A DNA stretch of 64,000 nt from Distichodus sexfasciatus (Eukaryota; Chordata; Actinopteri; Characiformes; Distichodontidae): positions 139,001-203,000 of the forward strand of contig JAVGVS010000543.1 in NCBI GenBank assembly GCA_032718565.1, written 5' to 3'. Each line of letters opens with the position of its first letter. Position 1 is the first letter of the stretch. Below are positions 43,701-56,500 of the stretch, one piece after another. Both the position numbers and the translations under genes were made by a program. The notes under the pieces are model-generated. The model was not told where the DNA came from. It worked only from the letters and a program-made list of their open reading frames with translations, and did not search any database.

Positions 43701-46700
43701 GACACCTTATCCTAACACAGTGACACCTAGTGGCCAGTTGTGCTAACAACACATTTGGACATTTTAAGAGAGTTCAACTCCCTCTGTCTGCCTTTAAAAA
43801 AAGCCCACGTCAGACAGACTTGTTTAAATAGGGAAAACAGAAAATCTTGATACTGTGTGTTTTGAACTAGTGTTTTGCTAGGTTAGTAAGTTGGAGGTTA
43901 AGCAGCATTGCCTAAATACAGTGACTAAAGAAGGCACTTCCGGGGCAGTTGGTGGCGTAACGGTAGGGTGTTTGCACCGTGATCAGAAGGTCGCAGGTTC
44001 GAATCCAGGACTGAGGTACTCATGAGCAAGGTACCGTCCCTAAGCACTGCTCCCTGGGCGCTGCCTATGCTAGCTGCCCACTGCTCCTTCCCGGCTGGGT
44101 TAAATGCAGAGGTCATGTTTGGTTGTGGTGCACTGTGTGCTGTGCTGTGTTCACAATGACAAATAATAATCACTCACTCATCAAATATACTGTTCGGCAG
44201 CTTTATCGGTCTAGGCCAGTTGCTGCCATGTCCTGATTCAATAAAATGGCAAAGGGTGGAGTGCTAAGATTTGGGATTTTATAGATATTATCTACAGGGC
44301 CATTACCAATTTAGCATATTTTGGACAATTTCAACAACTTTTAATAACCAGTTTTTGACCCAGCAGCAGCAGCAGGTCTATGTGCTGGGGGATCATTGCT
44401 TCCTTCTGCAGTCTCTACAACTTCAGGATGAGAACTCCTCAAATGGCGTATCATGGAGGATGTATTGTTGCAATAGGCACAAATCATACACCACCATGTT
44501 TGGGGTTTCTGAATGGAAATGCTCCCACAGCACAGATCTCGTAGGTCTCTTTTGCGGCTTCTCCGTCTTTATCTAACTATCTATCACTAACCTTACCTGT
44601 CACATTACAAAATCATACTAACAATTATCTCAAAATTTATCTCCTCTCACAAAAACCCTCAAAGGTAGGTGTTTATATGACTTAAGCATTTTATGTGATC
44701 GTGTGATTCATAGGCTTGTGCAGCAATTAAGCCACCTGTGCTTCGGGAGCTTGACACAGCGTCAATCCGTCAGTTTGGAGCGTCGCATCCCTAATCTGGA
44801 GCAGCTGGAGATTTCACGGATCCAATCCAATGTTAGAGTCTATTTCAAAAGCTGCCACTAATGCTAAGAAGCGATTTCTCTCCATCTTGTCGGCTAAACT
44901 AACAATCTTAAAGAAATACGTTGAAATAGGAACAAACGCGGAAGTGCCCAATGGTGCTTTTCATAACTTAGCAACAGTGGAAAAACACGTTTTGTGGACA
45001 CCGTTTTATACTGTTCTTTCAGAATCACTGCAGTTACATATGCACTGTGTTGTCTCGTAAGAAACCGTTCATGTTGCCTGGCACTTGTAATGACATTTTG
45101 AGCATGTCAAGAGACTAAAAACAACTTTCAAACCTGCCCCGACTGGTTAGCGTTACAGTCGCCAGGGGGCGAACACTAGAAGGAGAATAGGTCGGTGTAG
45201 GCAGCACCAATTTTTGTCATTTTTGTTGCTACTGACTGCACGTTGTGACACCGAACAACAGAGCTGAATGTTGAAATTGACCAAAGTTTTCCTTTAACCC
45301 CTAGTTGCTCCAGGGAAACTGTCACTGAGATTAGGAAAATGGAAGTCGCTCTGGGTGAGCGTGTCAGCTAAATGCTGTAAATGTAAATGTGTCTGCTAAA
45401 TGCCAGAAATGTAAAAAGCATAATATCATACAACTGTAGAATTGGAGAAAACTCAATAAGCTGATGTTTTGCACAAACATGCATGCAATAAAATGTGCTC
45501 TTCAGAAGCTGTAGATTCCGTTCTTACCCAGGAACAAATCTTAAATAAGAAAATGTTGAATTTCTTGAATCTTGGTATAACCTGCATACGTACATTTTTA
45601 GAACAATTTTTTTTCTAAGAACAGTTGGTGAATGAGGCCCAAATCCGGTATCTAATCTAACCTTTGAAAGGAAAGCTACCACTAAACGTCCATAAAGCAT
45701 CATGTGATTATGGTAGATAAGATAACAGACGGCGTTTTCCCACCTCTGCTGCCAGGAGCCAGTGCTGAAGTGCAGTAGTGGAGTGGTGGTGGAGTTGGGC
45801 AGAGTGAGTTAAAAGTGAGGTTAGACGTGCGCCCAACGGTGTCAGCTCTCCCAGCAGAGTGACTGTGGTGAACATGCTGTAAGGAGGGCTGAACAAAGAA
45901 AACTGAACCCTTACGGCTGGGGAGCGTCTGTCCATCCAGCCTGTGGTCCTTAATTTCCTAAGGGTGCTGACGACTTCAGACCTGAGAGATAACAAATAAT
46001 GAAAAAGTCCTGATCATCTCTGAATAGAGAAGTGAGATTAACCATTTGGCATTTTAGCAAATCACTGCAATGAGGGTCACTTCTTCTATGCTGAGTTTCT
46101 TTAGAACTCAAAGACTAAAACTTTTCTATAAACTATTCTATATGCTTATTGGTGATGAAATTCAAACCTCCTTTTCCCCAGCTGGACAATTCCCGTTCCC
46201 TCATAACATCCAAATGTTCCACATAAATACGGTCTGTTGGAACCCACGAGGCCACTGAAGACAGAATCGTTTAATCCTGGATCTCGACGGCTCTGCAGAG
46301 GAGGGCGAGCCGAAATGCTGAAAATCTGGGAAGATGAATATGAAAGGCAAAAAAATATTTAAAAAATACTTAAGGCATGAGCAGTCATAATGTATTCATT
46401 TGAACTTGTTTACCTGATGAGATGACTTGTGAGTATATTCCATTTTAGTGATGACTGGCTCTCCAATAAGTGAAAAAATCCCTCTCATGGATTTAGCCTG
46501 TTAACAATTGAGAATCAATTAAATTTTTTTGGTATAGAGTTGAGTCATTGTCACAAAGCGTTTTACATATAATCACACCCCTTCCGCTAGACCCTCATGG
46601 GACCCAACATTGAAAACATTTTGAATGGGAGCCAATGGACAGAAAATAATTATTTTCTGGTCCTGGTCGATATGAGCCTTAAATTACACATGTGACATTT

Positions 46701-49700
46701 GTGAATTTTTAAAAAAAAATTCCATGTAAAAAAAAGCCACACATATATGTGTGCACACACTACCAGAGCTGTGTCAGAACCATGCTGTTTTGTGGGGGTG
46801 TGTAGTCTTACAATTAATTTATAAAATAAACTAATGACGGGTTTTCTTTATCAGTTTAAGTTGTGTTTCATTCAGGAACATTCTACCAATTCCTTATTCT
46901 ACAGCTTCTACAAGTTAGTCAGAGGCCTTCTAGTCAGAGGTGTTCTAAGTGTTGTGGCAATAATGCAACAATGCGGTGAAAGAAGACATACTTTTAATAC
47001 TTAAGTATTTTTTCAAACAAGTACTTCAGTACTTTAACTTAAGTACAAATTTGACTGTACGACTTTCACTTGTATTGGAGTAACATTTGACTAGTGGTAT
47101 CTGTACTTTCACTTAAGTAACGAAGTTAGCTACTTTGCCCACCTCTGCCAATAGCTAACATAGGCCTCGTTTACACTGTCAGTTAAATGTGACCCAATTC
47201 CGATTTTTTGCTCATATGTGACACAGATCTGTTCCATGACAGTGTAAACAGGAAAAAAACGCATGCATTCGGATATTTTGAGATCGGTTTCAGGCCTCGT
47301 TCATATGTGGAAATAAATCAGATATAAATCAGATATGTGCCAGTGCGACTGTCATGTAAACAGGCAGATCGGATTTTCCTAGGCATTGCGTTCTGTACGT
47401 CATTAAAACTGCGACAATTTAGTACTTCATCGCGGTTTAATGATGTCGTGTAACAAGCGAATCGGATATGGGTCACAATTTTAAAAAACGTGTAAACAGA
47501 AGGTCAAAAAAATCGGATATAGGCAACAAATCACAACTGAGCATCAAGACCTGCAGTGTAAACGAGGCCATAGTGTACATTAGCAACTAACATAGCGTTG
47601 CTAACGTAGTTAGTAATATACGCCACCCGCACACACGAACGAAACATGGCTGTCTCGCTCTTCTGCTTTGGGAAGTGCACCCCTGAGCGGTCTCACACAA
47701 AACCTAATATAATTCATCTTCCTCACGCTGAATTGTAACCTTGTTGACATGGAAAAAAAAAAAAAAATTCACAAACAACATGTAAAATTCATCACATAAT
47801 TCAAACAGTCCGGACCCTGAGTTGATATAATAAATAAATTGATATAATATTGTATTGTGATGAAATTTGTGGTTTACTATTGAATAGCTAATATTAACGG
47901 AGGGAACTATACCAATCCTAATTATACAACAAGTAATAATGTATGATGTTGTGTTTCAGCTAAAACCATGTTAGTGTTCATTTCTTACGTTGTTTTCCAA
48001 CACATCACGCTGGTGGGAACCTTGATATAGTCCATGTAGAAGTGTGTGTGATGTCCAGTTCCACCAGGCATCGTGGTTTGGAATGGAGTGAAATGGACTT
48101 GATGAATTCCTACATTTGCAACAAATATTTTTATATTTCAATTATGTCGATTACACTGATGCTTAGTATTATTTCTGCTGTTGACAGCCTTTTGGTCCTG
48201 GTTTCTCCTGGCACCCGGTGATGAGATTGTAGCTCGAAATGTTGACAGAGCATGTCACTAGTGAAACTTCTAAGTGAAATCTTTGACAAAAACTCTTAGC
48301 TACAACTATCCTGCAACTCTTTTGGGAGATTCTCTGGGAAAGATACCTTACTCTTCTCTGTGTTCATATGATCAAAAACATACTATCAGCTACCAGATCA
48401 GCAATTTGTTCAGGAATTTTGTTGGTGTTGCTCTTTAAAAGATGATATTTACCAGGTAAACTGCTTGTTGAGTGCTCGATTAAAGTTAAACATATTGTGA
48501 GATGTTTTCCCAAAAGCCAAGAAGCCCACCATGGACAAGCTGATGGTAAATAACAGCATTTCTCTGTGGAAATAAGATGGCAATTTTAGCATAAACCTTT
48601 TTTTTAATCAATCATTAACAAAGAGGCAATGAACCTTATTAATCTTTTTTTTTTAATAGTGTAAAATTATCTATACAGTAAATACATACAGTACTGTGCA
48701 AAAGTTTTAGGCAGGTGTGAAAAAATGCTGTAAATAAAGAATGCTTTCAGAAATATCAATAATGATTGTTTATTTTTATCAATTTACAAAATGCAAAGTG
48801 AGCGAACCAAAGAAAAATCTAAATCAAATCAATATTTGCTGTTGCCTTCAAACCAGCATCAATTCTTCTAGGTACACTTGCACAAAGTCAGGGATTTTGT
48901 AGGATTATAGTCATTATATTATTTTGTAGTCATTATATTATTTTGTAGGATTATAGGATTATAGATCTGTGGTTAGTTCTCCCAGATGTTTGGAACAACC
49001 TACCAGCCGAGTTCCTTCAAAACCTGTGTGCAAGTGTACCTAGAAGAATTGATGCTGTTTTGAAGGCAAAGGGTGGTCACACCAAATATTGATTTGATTT
49101 AGATTTCTCTTTTGTTCATTCACTACATTTTGTTGATTGATGAAAATAAATGATTAACACTTCCATTTTTGAAAGCATTCTTTGTTTACAGCATTTTTTC
49201 ACACCTGCCTAAAACTTTTGCACAGTACTGTACATACAATACAATTTGCGATTCAGTAGTTTTAGATTCTGTTGTTACCAATAAACAAATCTTAAAGGAG
49301 CTATATCTAAGAAATTCATGACAAGTAATCATAACATGAAGCTAATATGTCATCAGAGATTAGGGAATCATGTTCATTTGAAATATTGATCTCACTGATA
49401 AAATTTGTGCAGCCAGAATATTCACATTTTAAATGTTAATTTTCAATAATAATTGTGTTTTGGCCTGTAGCACCACTCACCGCTATCACAAAGTCAGTAG
49501 CATTTCAGCATCCAGGTTGCCAGTTACTACTGAGCTGCAGCTACAAGTATTCTGGATTACAAACGTCTGACGTTACTAAAACTAAAAGGCCTTGCTATGA
49601 CTCTTAAAAATGTCTTGATCAAAGCGGAAAGAAAACGAGGTTCAGCACATGAGATGAATCTGAAGACAGATGCTGAAGTGGTTAAGTGTCTCCTGGACAT

Positions 49701-52700
49701 GTAAGATTTAGTCAAGGTGGCTAACTTGTATCACCACTAGACATAGCGATTAATATTTCAAATATTTTCAACAGTTGAATGACGTTAATTCATATTGGAT
49801 CACAGATTGTAGCCCATGTGAGGCATCGAACCGACTGAATTGTTTGAGAAACAAAAACGGTGACTTGTGATTGCTAACATCAGCATCGTGTTACGCTGAG
49901 ACAGTGTGGTAACATTAGCACGCTAATTATGGCAATACCAAACCTAACATTAGACACTAGATTGGCCAAATATGAGTCCTCATTCAGTCTGTCTGGCAAC
50001 CTCGAGTCTGGGGAGGAGAGGGAGGAGAAACAACGTGCTACAGTGTTTTGAATTTGACTGCAGTACCAGTTTGGGCCACAATCTTACATACAGCTCCTTG
50101 AAATAAGAAAACATTGGTGAATGTCAGGATCTTCGTGAAACTGCATCAGTGGGTTTTAGAACAAACTTCCTCTTAAGAGCAATTGGTGAATGAGGCCCAA
50201 CAGTATTACATTACAGTCTTAAATAAAAAATCTGACCTTATGGTTTTACGGAATAATGTCCTCTTTTTAATTTGGCTTCTCACGTGTTTAAGCTCTTCAG
50301 AAGTAGGCGGACGAACATGTCGCAAGTATCTGTCTCTCTGACGGGCCGCTAGCACCTTAAATCAAACAGACCATTTAATGCTGGAAGCCCTAATGAAATC
50401 AACGATACAATAGTGAGATATCGTGTGCTTTTTATTGAACGTAACAAAATGAGTGATAAATTTCAATAAAAACATGGTAGCAACAATCAGACCCTCCAGG
50501 ATTTCGCGATGTTGGCTATTAACGCAAATTTGGCCAATCCATGCGAATTCATTATTAGCGTGCAATTTTGACCAATTACCGCAACCTTTCCGCAATTTTT
50601 TACCAATCATTGTAATTTCCCGCAAAACTTTGAGCTATACGTTAGAGGACTCACTTCCTTGTTACGTTTAGAAGACGCAGGAAACGTGTGATAAAAATGC
50701 CTCACATTTACCACCAAAAATAACTAAATGATAAATGGTTAATAAAAATAATAGTGCTTTTGTTCCCTTCATTTTAATCAATTGTTAAAGAATCATTATA
50801 AAGGGGGACAAAATCGCAAATCTTCCCACAACGTTGACTTGCTCCCGCAACTTTAGGGCAACAAAACGCCTAAAAACACTGCAACTTTTATCACAGTTTT
50901 TTAGAAAAGGTGCCGCAAAATCAGGTATTTTAGGCCGCAACAACCTCAAAAATAAGGCCCGCGAAACCCTGGAGCGACTGAACAATAATAGTACACACCA
51001 TTTGACATCAAGTTCTTTTACCTTTTCAAAGTGCACATTGCTCTCCTCAAACTGAAGGTATGAGCAGCTTGAGACTCTTTGCTGATTATATTTTAGCAGC
51101 TCTATGACAGTTTGATCAACAGTTGAGATGACGTCTAAAACACTCTGCTCCCCACGTCGCAGAACCACAAATATGGCAAAGATGAGAATCTGAAATGACG
51201 AAAAATAAATCATCAAAACTGGTTTCTTCAATTCTCCTAATAGTCAAACTTCAGCTTACAATTGCTATAAAATAATATGAGTTTTAAAAATAAAACTCCC
51301 TTTAATTTTAGCAGAACTCGGCTTTTAAGTATGATTCAGTGAATGCGTATACACTGTGAGTGAAACAGGAACCTTTGCCCAATTTTGCACAGCCACAGAC
51401 ACGACAAAAGTCGGGAAAAGCCGCTGGTCGATTTCATCATTGACACTTTACTCCAAACAAAATTTTAAGCAATTTTGGGGTTTTGCAAGGCATTGTAACT
51501 ACATTTTTAAAGTGTGGTACGCAATATAATAATAATAAGTGAGTGATTTGTCATCGTGAACACACCACAGCACACAGTGCTCCTCAACCAAACGTGACCT
51601 CGGAATTTGACCCATCCAAGAAGGAGCAATGGGCAGCTAACATGGGCACCACCCGGGGGGCACTGCTTGGGGACGGTACCTTGCTCAAGAGTACCTCAGT
51701 GATACATTGAACAGTTCAGGACTTGAACCAGCGACTTTCTGATCACAGGGCCAACTCTCTAATCGTTACACTGCCAACTGACCCCTGGTTACCCTGTTTC
51801 TAACCTTGGTCTTCTTGTCACATTGCCTCAATTTTAGTATGGGGCAGATATATTTTAATACATATTATAAAGATCGTATTATAGTTTAAAAATTATGTTG
51901 GTGCAAGTTTTACCATAACTGGATGGACAGCGAAGGCACAGAAGAGAAGAGAGAAGAAGACTGACTGAACCCACAAGACACTCTGCGTAGAGCTGAACCT
52001 GGCAAAGAAAAGTGTTGTAGTGGTGAATCACATTAAGGCCCACCCCAAAATAACAAATAAATGTTGAAATCACAAGTACCGAAGACCTACATTACTCCCA
52101 GAATTCCAGTGATGACGGCACATGTAAGCGACAAACACAGACAAAGGATCCAAGAAACGTAGAAACACCAGACTCGCAGACTTTTACTATGGGTCCTACT
52201 GGAACACATTTCTGTGTAACATGGAAGAGATATAAGATATCAAATATTGTGCATTTTGGTTTGTGCATTTTCTTTATTTATCACAGAAAACAGTGAGTGT
52301 AAGAACCTGCTGTTGGACCCTAAAAAGAATTTCTCATATGGCATAATAATTTACAGTACTGTACACTACAGTAACTACGTTTAGCTTCCAAAGGGTCAGG
52401 CTTTCTTGTGTTTTCAGTGTAATCTTGAGAAATAGTATTTACATGTTTGTAATGTATGTCACAATAAATCACTGTACCTATTCACGCTAATCATTCGGAT
52501 GACGTTATAGTCACCTGACCTTGTTGTCGCCATTGTGAGTCCCGAATCCACTCCAGACTGACAGCTGGATGCTCTAGCTAACGTTATCTGGAAGGCGTTC
52601 AATTCAATTATTCTACCTGTTGATGTTATGGATATTTTTCATTTTGATGCCTAAGAACTTAAGAGATACAACAAATCCGTAAAGATTCCCTCCAGACGTT

Positions 52701-53313
52701 TTCCATCAACTCACCTCTCCTGACACACTACCTGACTTTTCCCTCCACGACATTTACATCTACCTGGTACATAAGTCATCGTCATACAAAATACGGCGTC
52801 TCAACGAGAAGAAAATCTTTTTGCTGAAAGGAAAGGTAAGTCGTGTTCTTTTGATCAGCACAATGCTATCTAGCTGTTGTTAGCGCAGCAAAGTGCTACG
52901 CTAGGCTAAGTTAAATCCTCTGTCAGATTTTACAGCAGGGTTCGGGGGGTAAAGTGAGGGATGAGTGATGTAAGAGTGATGTGATGTTTAGTTTTGAGTA
53001 AACTAGTTTTGGAATTGCAGGAGGTGGGTGAACTAGCCTCCACGCCAGCAAGCTCACTAGTTGTTTACACGTATCAAACTTATGCGCTGGTGTCTGTAAA
53101 CACTTTACACTTTAAGATTTTATTTGAAGTGTGGCATTTTGTTTGTAGTGTTAACAGTTTTACTTAAACTTTACTTAAGAATAGTTACTTCCTTCACAGC
53201 CATTGATATGCACATTTATTGATAAGTTGCTGAAATTCAGTGACGTGTTGGTTCTCACTGACAGAGAGGCAACAGATAAACAGCTTATTAAGAGAAACTG
53301 TGTGTCTAACATG

Positions 53314-53375
<62 letters not shown>

Positions 53376-53456
53376 CAGGCAGACAGATAGATATAGACAG
53401 ACGGATAGATAGACACACAGACAGACAGACAGATAGATAGACAGACAGACAGGCGC

Positions 53457-53532
<76 letters not shown>

Positions 53533-56500
53533 TATTCAATATGGCTACGTCTGTGAGGTCATGAATGTATGAATAGTTTCATATTATATATACTGTATCA
53601 ACCGTAACATTATGACCACCAACACTTAACACTGAATACTTTTTCTGTGGGTCTAAGTGGAACATATGTTAGGTAAAAATACATATAAAGTATTGTGCAT
53701 TTTGGTTTGTGCTTTATCTTTAAGAAACACATCACAAAAATTGTTTTAAAATGAATGTACAAACCTGCTGTTGAACCCAACTGGAGGTCAGACTGGCTGT
53801 GTTTAAAGTTTTTGTCCAAAAATTTGCGGTAGACACCAGAAATGTTCTCTTCGATAACTTCAATACGGGAGCCGGAGTCAGTAGTTCGCTGTAATTTTGA
53901 AATGTCTGAAGGCTTGGTGCAGCTCACGGAGTCAGCTGAATTCCAGTCCTGCATAACATGCTGTAAGAAATATATGTTAATACTAGAGGTGCGACCCTTC
54001 ATTGGTCTCATGATTAGATTAGATTATGATTATTTGGTCAACAATTCGATTCAGTACGACATTCCAATGTATCACGACGCATGGCATCATTTTTTCTACA
54101 TTATTTCACATTGCAGACAGATGGGACAGCCATAGTTGCTACCGGGATGTTCTTTTTAACGTCAGAAAATCAACAAGCAATGTCATTATGATATAATCAA
54201 GGGGTTTTCAACTGCCTCTGTCCCAGGGACCACCATTCAGACTAAGCAGTCTGAGTGTGGGAGGAAGTATTTTTTTGTATTACTTTTTAGATATTTTGCA
54301 TTAAATTCATTATTCATAAAGATGCCCAAATCATCTGGAAATGTTTTCAAAAATGAAAAAAAAAGAATAATTTTTAAAAAGTGATTTTAAAAAATTGGAA
54401 AGTGGACTGCATGTCACAGACCACCTGCAAACCCACCGCAGACCACTAGGAGGCAGCGGACCGCCGATGGAAACCTCTGTTATAATCGATTATGGCAGTG
54501 GTCCCCAAATGGCAGCCAGATCCGGCCCGAGCAAGCGACATATCTGGCCCCTCACACCACATAACAAACGTAAACAGACACATGCTCTCTATGGCCATGT
54601 GTGATTAGGGATCTCCACGTCAGTGGGTTGACATCTCCACTAGTCATTAAGAGTTAGAGAAATCTTAACGATAACAGTTGCAATAACTTTAAACACTGGA
54701 CATTATAATCATTCCTGTGTATGTGAAATTTCTGAGTAATTCCGTGCACAAAAAACGATGTAATTCATTACATTATTTGCAATGTAAACACGCATTAGTA
54801 CTCGTGACTCTAATATGAAATAAGCGCAAAACATAGTTGTCTTCCAGAAAGGACAAAGGCAGCTCATTTTGGATAATAAAGTAAAGATGTGACATGGATT
54901 TGTTGGCCCTCAGCCTGACTTGCTTTACATAATTTAGGCCTCGGGGAAAGATAATTGGGGAACACTGGATTACGGTCTGCCATTGCTCCGATGCAGAGTC
55001 ATCCTCGTCCACGTGGTGATGCATCGATTATCCAATTAGTTTCAAAACCCCTAGTCAATACTAGAGATAGTTTCACAAATCCCAGAGCAGAACAGATTTT
55101 CATGAAAGGGCATAAATCAACCTTCAGAACGATACCTATATCAAATGAATCGGACGACATATGACTGAGATATCAACATTCGGGTCGGGTTTCTCCTGTC
55201 ACGCCAAGTGAGAAACGGAAAAATCTGCCTTTGAAGTTGACTATCGACGTAGCACTCACAGACGCTTGGTGCGGTCGCGGCTACGTGTGTATTTACGGTA
55301 GCCTACGCTGCATTCACAGTCACACGGATAGCCTACCTGCGTTAGGTTAACTGAACTCGGGAAACGAAGATGGATTCCGGAGAAATATCTTCACGCTAGT
55401 CAACCAGTGGATTTAGCGTAAATATTGAAGTAGAGCGGTCAAAACAGAAACTTTTAACATTCTGCTGGAATTGAATTCCTCACCTCAAGAAAGTCACGTT
55501 TTTAGGATGGAAAGGGTAAGTTTTTCAGCCAAATTTATTCACAACAGTACAGTATAGACCTTCCACTGTTTCAAAACACTAAAAACAAAAAATCCAAAAT
55601 TTTACCCCACGCAACATAAACGCTCGTTTTTCTCCGAAACCTCCATTGCGACAAGCGACTGGTTTTGCCGTGGAGGGTCACATATGTGACAAATAAAGCA
55701 TCTTGAATCTTGAAAATATGGCTTGAGGTGGGTGCGAGTCAAAGATGACTAGTTCAAACCAGCATGCTACGTCAAGCGCATATAAAAAATGTCATCTCTA
55801 ATGTACCTCATATTTCTTTGTCCATGCATTCTGTGTCCAGGGTGAAAAACTACACTGTGAGTAAAATGCCTGGGACACCGTGTCCCTCAAAACACATTCA
55901 CGTCCGTGATCTGTGAAAGAGTCATATAAACATTTATAATCACTACAGCATTGTAAAACAGAAGACAAAGCAACACTAATATGCCAAGGCAGCTAAAACA
56001 ATACCTTCTATAGAGAACACATGAGGCAAACCGACTTTATACTGCGCCGCTGAAGAACTTTTCTTGATCTGCAGTCATGGGGAAAAAGGAATATTAAAAT
56101 ACAGTTACTGAACACATGGCTTCTACAGAATAATAAGCATATTTCTGAAAGAATATCTCTAGCTGGAGTGGAGTGTGGCAAGGTCACTTTTGTTCTTCTG
56201 ACCTTGCTGATACGGAACAGGCACGACATCAGATTCCCAACCGGCAGAGCTACAAGGGCCCAGAGCCCCGTCACCATGGAGACGAGCGCCACGTCGATCA
56301 GGCCCAGTTCGGGGAAGCACTGAGACGATCCACACATGAGAAAACAAACAGACAATGACAGAAAAGATTGCATCAAAGTTGCATGGAATCCCCGACTCAA
56401 TGTAGTTTTGAGTAAATCTGGTTACACATCCCTTAAACTGGATGCTGTGGTTGCTATGGGAACGGATGGGACAGAGGGATGAAGGAAGCGCTCCAAAATT

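Larger units (their letters stand above)
43293..45412 (+). mobile_element. SINE family 2, split by a TTAA-flanked element
   Basis: The head is 43293-43404 (gtggtttagtagttagg, ggttcgaatcctacc, gaccctgagca) and the tail is 45294-45412 (cccctagttgctcc, aagtcgctctgggtgagcg, gctaaatgctgtaaatg). Joined at a single TTAA the two halves match the uninterrupted copy at 59491-59690. Confidence 0.85.

Noticed and set aside
53194..53539. Minus-strand ORF of Tyr-Leu-Ser-Ile repeats
   Set aside because: It is a translation of the (GATA)n microsatellite.
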